A stretch of DNA of 43,398 nucleotides from Microcaldota archaeon (GTDB lineage Archaea > Micrarchaeota > Micrarchaeia > Anstonellales > Anstonellaceae), in contig JAPLWX010000037.1 of the NCBI GenBank assembly GCA_026396415.1, forward strand, positions 1 through 43,398, written 5' to 3'. Every line of letters begins with the position of its first letter. Within the stretch, counting starts at the first letter, position 1. The notes below the pieces were generated by a model that was given only the letters and a program-made list of their open reading frames with translations, did not search any database and was not told the origin of the DNA. The translations under genes were made by a program, and so were the position numbers. This document shows positions 40,044-43,398 of this stretch, piece by piece.

Positions 40044-40303
40044 TTCGCCAGCGTGCATTGGCGAATTCAGAAACGCCCTAATCGCCACCCTCCGTAAGCG
40101 CTTAAAATTCTTCTGGCAGCGCCGGCAAACCATCGGTGTTTGCTGGCGCATTGCGGGTTTTTTGCCAAAAAAATCACCCGGAAAATTTCCACTCTCCGCC
40201 GTGCAAAAAATGCGCTTTTGCCGGAAAATGATGGAAATATATGGGATTAACGCCTGAAGGCACGCCGTAGAAACGCATTTTTACGTCTCAGGAAAATCCT
40301 GAG
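40044..40303. repeat. Cluster of five hairpins in a 348-bp intergenic region
   Basis: Between the PurD-like gene and the surface-protein gene: TTCGCCA/TGGCGAA (40044-40065, loop 8), GCGCCGGCAAAC/GTTTGCTGGCGC (40119-40149, one G-T pair), GCAAAA/TTTTGC (40203-40221), CGTAGAAA-CGCA-TTTTTACG (40266-40285, one G-T pair) and CTCAGGA-AAA-TCCTGAG (40287-40303). The open frame through part of this region does not look coding. It may hold terminators, a small RNA, or the same kind of hairpin cluster as in the pilin gene. Confidence 0.75.
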
Positions 40304-40324
40304 CGCTTACCGTCCTCCCGATGC

Positions 40325-40340
40325 CCTTTTAAATTTTTAT
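40325..40340 (+). promoter_or_regulatory. Promoter of the PKD surface-protein gene
   Basis: CCTTTTAAATTTTTAT lies about 20-28 bases upstream of ATG 40356, as expected for a leaderless mRNA. Confidence 0.6.
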
Positions 40341-40355
40341 CCCGAATTATCCCAT

Positions 40356-41762
40356 ATGAAAACCTCTTTTCGCGCGCAGGGCGCCTCGGAATATCTCGTC
40401 ATCGTCGCAGTGGTCGTCTTCATCGCACTGGTTGCAATTGTCCTCCTTAGCGGTGCCCCCGGTACCGCATCCGACGCCCAGGTCACGCAAAGCCAGACCT
40501 ACTGGGGCGCGGTGGGCCCGCTCGCCATCTCGGAAGCATCCGCCGTCCCGAATGGCTCAGGCGCGTCCATCCCATATCTCAAGGTGAGGAACAAGGAGGC
40601 ATATCCCATCAAGATCACCGCGCTTCTGGGCAACAACCAGTCAATTTCCACATTGCAGAACGGCACGCTGCCCTCCTGCTACAACATAGCCCCTGGCGGG
40701 GACACCTTTATAGGAAGCGGCAGCTGCAGCGTCACAATAGGCTCCGGCGCAAGCTCCGGCACCACGCTTGGAGGGGCATCGTCCCTCTGTTCCGGCTCAT
40801 CCAGTTATCTTGTCATGAACAACTTCGGCTTTGAGTACCAGACCCAAGGGGGAATCACCAAAAGGCAGTATGGCCAGCCCCTTACCATCAAGTGCAGCGG
40901 AACCGCGCCCCAACCAAGCGCATGCGCAAACGACAGCCAGTCCTGCGCAGACACCACGTGCTGCCCAGGCAACACCTACTTTAATGGCGCGAGCCTGGCC
41001 TGCAATCCGGCTGCAATCTGCGCAGTGCCTCCGTATGGAGGAATGATGGGCACGGCGCAATCGTTAAATGCGGGGGAGAGCAGCCACTGGGCAATATACT
41101 GTAACTGTGTGGATCCAGCTGCATTCCCCAATACCCGCTGCCTCTCTGCATCATTTGATTGGGGCGATGGAACGGCGGTGACCGTTGTTGACAATACAAT
41201 CGGGCATCCAGCGTATACTATTGGGGCGGATCACACATACACTGCTGCTGGCACATATACAATTACAGCCACTGCCACTGATGTATACGGCTCGACGCTA
41301 GCGGGCACCCAGGCGGTCACGGTGACCAGCGCATGCGCAAACGACAGCCAGTCCTGCGCAGGCACCACGTGCTGCGATGGATTGGAGCTGTCTTGCAACC
41401 CTGTGCAGGTATGCGCCATGCCCCCGCAATCCAGCGGCATTTTCGGCCCGGGCTCTGCAAACGCGAGCCAGGAGAGCACATGGGCATTGCAATGCGTCGT
41501 CGGCCCGGGCTCTGCAAACGCGAGCCAGGAGAGCACATGGGCATTGCAATGCGTCGTCATGGACCAGTACAACTCTGACACCCACTGCACCGCTTCATAC
41601 CAATGGGGCGACGGCACGGTGACCAATGGCGTATATACCGGGTCCAATTACCTCTCTGCCAATCACACCTACAGCGCTTCTGGCACATATGATATATTTG
41701 CCACCGGCACAGACACCATGGGCTCGACAGTGACGAAAACCAAGAGCGTGACGGTCAACTAG
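40356..41762 (+). CDS. Surface protein with class III signal peptide and PKD domains
   Basis: 468 residues. The N-terminus RAQGASEYL (cut before Q8) plus a hydrophobic helix (residues 14-32) marks a pilin/archaellin-type processed protein. It is followed by a Ser/Gly-rich stalk, a Cys-rich repeat ACANDSQSCA-x-TTCC present twice (about 188 and 325), and two PKD-like domains (SFDWGDGTAVTVVDN...YTAAGTYTITATATD and SYQWGDGT...YSASGTYDIFATGTD). The last PKD domain is preceded by two identical 19-residue repeats. It is probably an adhesin or pilus-tip protein. A duplicated copy of its 3' end follows the stop. Local duplications may have been misassembled. Confidence 0.8.
   Translation: MKTSFRAQGASEYLVIVAVVVFIALVAIVLLSGAPGTASDAQVTQSQTYWGAVGPLAISEASAVPNGSGASIPYLKVRNKEAYPIKITALLGNNQSISTLQNGTLPSCYNIAPGGDTFIGSGSCSVTIGSGASSGTTLGGASSLCSGSSSYLVMNNFGFEYQTQGGITKRQYGQPLTIKCSGTAPQPSACANDSQSCADTTCCPGNTYFNGASLACNPAAICAVPPYGGMMGTAQSLNAGESSHWAIYCNCVDPAAFPNTRCLSASFDWGDGTAVTVVDNTIGHPAYTIGADHTYTAAGTYTITATATDVYGSTLAGTQAVTVTSACANDSQSCAGTTCCDGLELSCNPVQVCAMPPQSSGIFGPGSANASQESTWALQCVVGPGSANASQESTWALQCVVMDQYNSDTHCTASYQWGDGTVTNGVYTGSNYLSANHTYSASGTYDIFATGTDTMGSTVTKTKSVTVN
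41444..41557 (+). repeat. 57-bp perfect tandem duplication inside the surface-protein gene
   Basis: 41444-41500 and 41501-41557 are identical and encode GPGSANASQESTWALQCVV twice, in frame. A third copy lies at 41819-41875 in the downstream cassette. Confidence 0.9.
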
Positions 41763-41775
41763 CGCCAGGCATTCC

Positions 41776-41804
41776 GCGCAAGCGCGCGCTTGCGCGCATT
41801 TTTT
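41776..41804 (+). terminator. Terminator of the surface-protein gene
   Basis: The perfect palindrome GCGCAAGCGCGCGCTTGCGC (41776-41795) is followed by six T (41799-41804), 14 bases after the stop. Confidence 0.7.
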
Positions 41805-41818
41805 CCTTATTTCATTTT

Positions 41819-42080
41819 CGGCCCGGGCTCTGCAAACGCGAGCCAGGAGAGCACATGGGCATTGCAATGCGTCGTCTTTGACCCATACAACTCAGATGGC
41901 CACTGCACCGCATCATACCAGTGGGGCGACGGCACGACGACCAATGGAGCATATTCCGGGAACAATTATCCCTCCGCCCCGCACACTTACAGCGCCGCCG
42001 GCACATACACGATAACAGGCACTGGCACAGACACCATGGGCTCGACAGTGACGAAAACCAAGAGCGTGACGGTCAACTAG
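41819..42080 (+). pseudogene. Silent PKD cassette (promoterless copy of the C-terminal domain)
   Basis: Continuing the frame of unit 1, this encodes GPGSANASQESTWALQCVV, then a variant PKD domain (SYQWGDGTTTNGAYSGNNYP, APHTYSAAGTYTITGTGTD) and the identical last residues SVTVN plus stop. It has no signal peptide, ribosome site or promoter of its own; an ATG at 41790 lies in the terminator repeat and is unlikely to be used. Recombination between the flanking identical repeats would place it in frame at the end of the surface protein. Confidence 0.65.
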
Positions 42081-42093
42081 CGCCAGGCATTCC

Positions 42094-42122
42094 GCGCAAG
42101 CGCGCGCTTGCGCGCATTTTTT
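42094..42122 (+). terminator. Second copy of the terminator
   Basis: An identical hairpin and six-T tract to that at 41776-41804, carried in the second duplication unit. Confidence 0.65.
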
Positions 42123-42317
42123 CCTTATTTCTGCTAAGGCAAGATTTATGTTTTGCTCAGAAGCTACCCAGCAACGATTTGACCCTGCTCAGTAGCATCG
42201 TTGTTCCTCTGTGTGCTGTTTATTCGCATACAATCTTTCATATTAATCTTATTTAACCTCTTTTTGCCACAATCTTTATAAACCCTTTGCCATAGATACT
42301 GTCTAAGAAGTGTGTTT

Positions 42318-43196
42318 ATGGGCCCAAATTTCCTACAGCACCAGGGTTTCAAGGTTGCAAAGAAATTCGATAATGGCGGCGGTATTACTTCCCCAGAAGC
42401 TTCAGTCAGGTATGGCCCGACCACAAAGCAACCGATGCTTATTTTCCGCGACGCCCTAATTCTCTTTGCAGACAAACGTCTCTTTCTTACATATGAAGAT
42501 AAGGTTGTGCAGACGAGCCCGGTCCACACTCGAATGAAAACACTCATTTCCAAGATGCCTCTCACAGATTTGCCGGAAGGCGAATTGAAAATCATCAAAG
42601 ATGGCAAGACGTTCTTCAAGGTGCAGGAAGGCGGCATCACCGAACTTATACAAGTGGATGATCGTCTCCTTACGAAAGAAAACACAGGCAATGCCTCTCA
42701 GATCATCAAGGCTGAGCAGGGGTGGATAACAAAAAGAATCAAGAAAGATAAGGAATACATAACATATCTGCTTGAAGGGAACGATCAGATGTCGATACCT
42801 ATTTTAAGTAAAAAGTTTGGGTTTACGTCACTCAATTCTATTCCAGAATTTATGTTCAATGAAAAAGAGCTGCGCGAAGGCGCGGTTGTCCAAGATTTTC
42901 TAAAGGCATATGGGAATTTAGTAACGGCAGTTACTTACAATATATCGGATGCCAATTACATTTATAATGGGTTTTTTGAACAAAAATATGAAATTGCCGG
43001 CGGATTGGCATCAATTTCCCTAGTTTTCGAGCATATGCCATTCTTCATTGCAGGTGCTGCCAACATCCCCCAAACACTCTCTTATCGCCCAGGCGTATTT
43101 GTTTACAGTGCCGCAGAAGGCGATAAAATCGATGTGCCGATCAACATGGACGTACCTAGTTGGATAGCAGCCCAGCCTTGGATGGGCGTAAAGTAG
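42318..43196 (+). CDS. Hypothetical protein, 292 aa
   Basis: Not recognised. A TTTATAAACC TATA box (about 42275-42284) precedes it; ATG 42318 is preferred over the in-frame GTG 42312. The product is soluble and strand-rich: KQPMLIFRDALILFADKRLF, EGELKIIKDGKTFFKVQEGG, EYITYLLEGNDQMSIPILSK, then a Tyr/Phe-rich C-terminal part (NYIYNGFFEQKYEIAGG, VFEHMPFFIAGAANIPQTL). It is more AT-rich than its neighbours and lies next to the IS end, so recent acquisition is possible. Confidence 0.65.
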   Translation: MGPNFLQHQGFKVAKKFDNGGGITSPEASVRYGPTTKQPMLIFRDALILFADKRLFLTYEDKVVQTSPVHTRMKTLISKMPLTDLPEGELKIIKDGKTFFKVQEGGITELIQVDDRLLTKENTGNASQIIKAEQGWITKRIKKDKEYITYLLEGNDQMSIPILSKKFGFTSLNSIPEFMFNEKELREGAVVQDFLKAYGNLVTAVTYNISDANYIYNGFFEQKYEIAGGLASISLVFEHMPFFIAGAANIPQTLSYRPGVFVYSAAEGDKIDVPINMDVPSWIAAQPWMGVK

Positions 43197-43258
43197 CGCA
43201 AATATCATCCCGTCCATCCACTGTTTTTTGCACTTTAATCGCAGTGCTTATCTGTAAG

Positions 43259-43397
43259 TGTGAATAACGGTCTAATTTTCCCCATATTCACCGACACGTC
43301 CCACCCGAAGTTATAACCGTTCCGAGAAAATCTCTCGGGATTGCTATGATAACGAGAGGTGAGCACGTGGAAATAAGGAGTTTGATGGAAAATGGGG
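43259..43397 (+). mobile_element. Right-arm copy of terminal inverted repeat (IS21-like element end)
   Basis: Reverse complement of 1-139 with no mismatch. It begins TGTGAATAACGG at 43259, 62 bases after the stop of the 292-aa gene, and runs outward off the contig. Repeat position and content imply two IS copies in opposite, outward orientation, or a contig break at a repeated element. Confidence 0.7.
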
Positions 43398-43398
43398 T
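43346..43398 (+). CDS. Partial transposase-like ORF, N-terminus only (cut by contig edge)
   Basis: Same 17 codons as at the left end (MITRGEHVEIRSLMENG), starting at ATG 43346 and running off the window. Resemblance to the start of IS21-type IstA is inferred from a very short stretch. Confidence 0.4.
   Translation, partial: MITRGEHVEIRSLMENG

Larger units (their letters stand above)
41501..42136 (+). repeat. 318-bp tandem duplication covering the gene end and its terminator
   Basis: Unit 1 is 41501-41818 and unit 2 is 41819-42136, offset 318 (106 codons, in frame). The first 57 bases and the stretch 41706-41813/42024-42131 (108 bases, including stop and terminator) are identical between units. 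The middle (about 41558-41705 versus 41876-42023) differs at many positions but keeps length, frame and the PKD pattern. Confidence 0.9.

Noticed and set aside
40024-40257. 77-codon plus-strand ORF upstream of the surface-protein gene
   Set aside because: It reads through hairpins, has an odd Arg/Cys/Trp-rich composition and no ribosome site.
41790-42080. Independent gene starting at ATG 41790
   Set aside because: That ATG lies inside the duplicated terminator and has no promoter or ribosome site; the region is better read as a copied gene end.
1-43398. Circular replicon judged from matching ends
   Set aside because: The matching ends are inverted, not direct, so they do not indicate a closed circle.

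Overview
The window is archaeal chromosomal DNA. It carries an uninterrupted archaeal S10/spc-type ribosomal protein cluster (uL3 to uL15, including SUI1/aIF1, RNase P protein Rpp29, eS4, eL32 and eL19), an intron-containing tRNA-Ile(GAT), TATA-box promoters with many leaderless genes, class III signal peptides (QAAMEYL- and QGASEYL-type), an archaeal SMC, an Lrp/AsnC regulator beside glnA and an archaeal-type UMP kinase. The compact layout, many orphan small proteins, the Gly-rich CxxC zinc-ribbon protein and the QAAMEYLVTYGWALLV-type pilin N-terminus suggest a DPANN-like archaeon (Diapherotrites/Micrarchaeota-like). That placement is inference; no 16S gene is present.

Layout. 1-139 and 43259-43397 are the two arms of a perfect inverted repeat. 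Both look like the 5' end of an IS21-like insertion sequence, so the contig lies between two outward-facing IS copies. 140-7300: a truncated membrane protein, pyrH, a translin-family gene, orphan genes, lrp/glnA and a beta-CASP nuclease. 7319-11466: a pilin with a very unusual hairpin-packed signal region, then smc. 11656-19609: mostly orphan genes, including a ComEC-like lipoprotein, an ERCC4/XPF nuclease, a winged-helix regulator, a membrane metallopeptidase and a TPR protein. 19741-32412: the ribosomal protein cluster, all on the + strand. 32463-32571: tRNA-Ile where secY often follows uL15. 32658-40007: membrane proteins (DUF2207, VTT), a zinc ribbon, YjbQ, a squalene/phytoene synthase and a PurD-like ATP-grasp enzyme. 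40356-43196: a PKD-domain surface protein with a duplicated, apparently silent 3' cassette, then an orphan gene.

The two most unusual signals are these. (1) Clusters of short, back-to-back, mostly perfect hairpins with different sequences occur at five places (7360-7510 inside the pilin gene, 16468-16655, 26632-26679 inside the uL24 gene, 36276-36346 and 40044-40303). (2) A 318-bp tandem duplication at the end of the PKD surface-protein gene includes its terminator. The two units have identical ends but a diverged in-frame middle, which would allow C-terminal domain swapping by recombination. Smaller items include a symmetric TATA box placed to serve two divergent leaderless genes, inverted-repeat operator candidates at three regulated promoters, tail duplications after glnA and in ribosomal-operon spacers, and a recurrent GTGAT Shine-Dalgarno that often overlaps the upstream stop codon.
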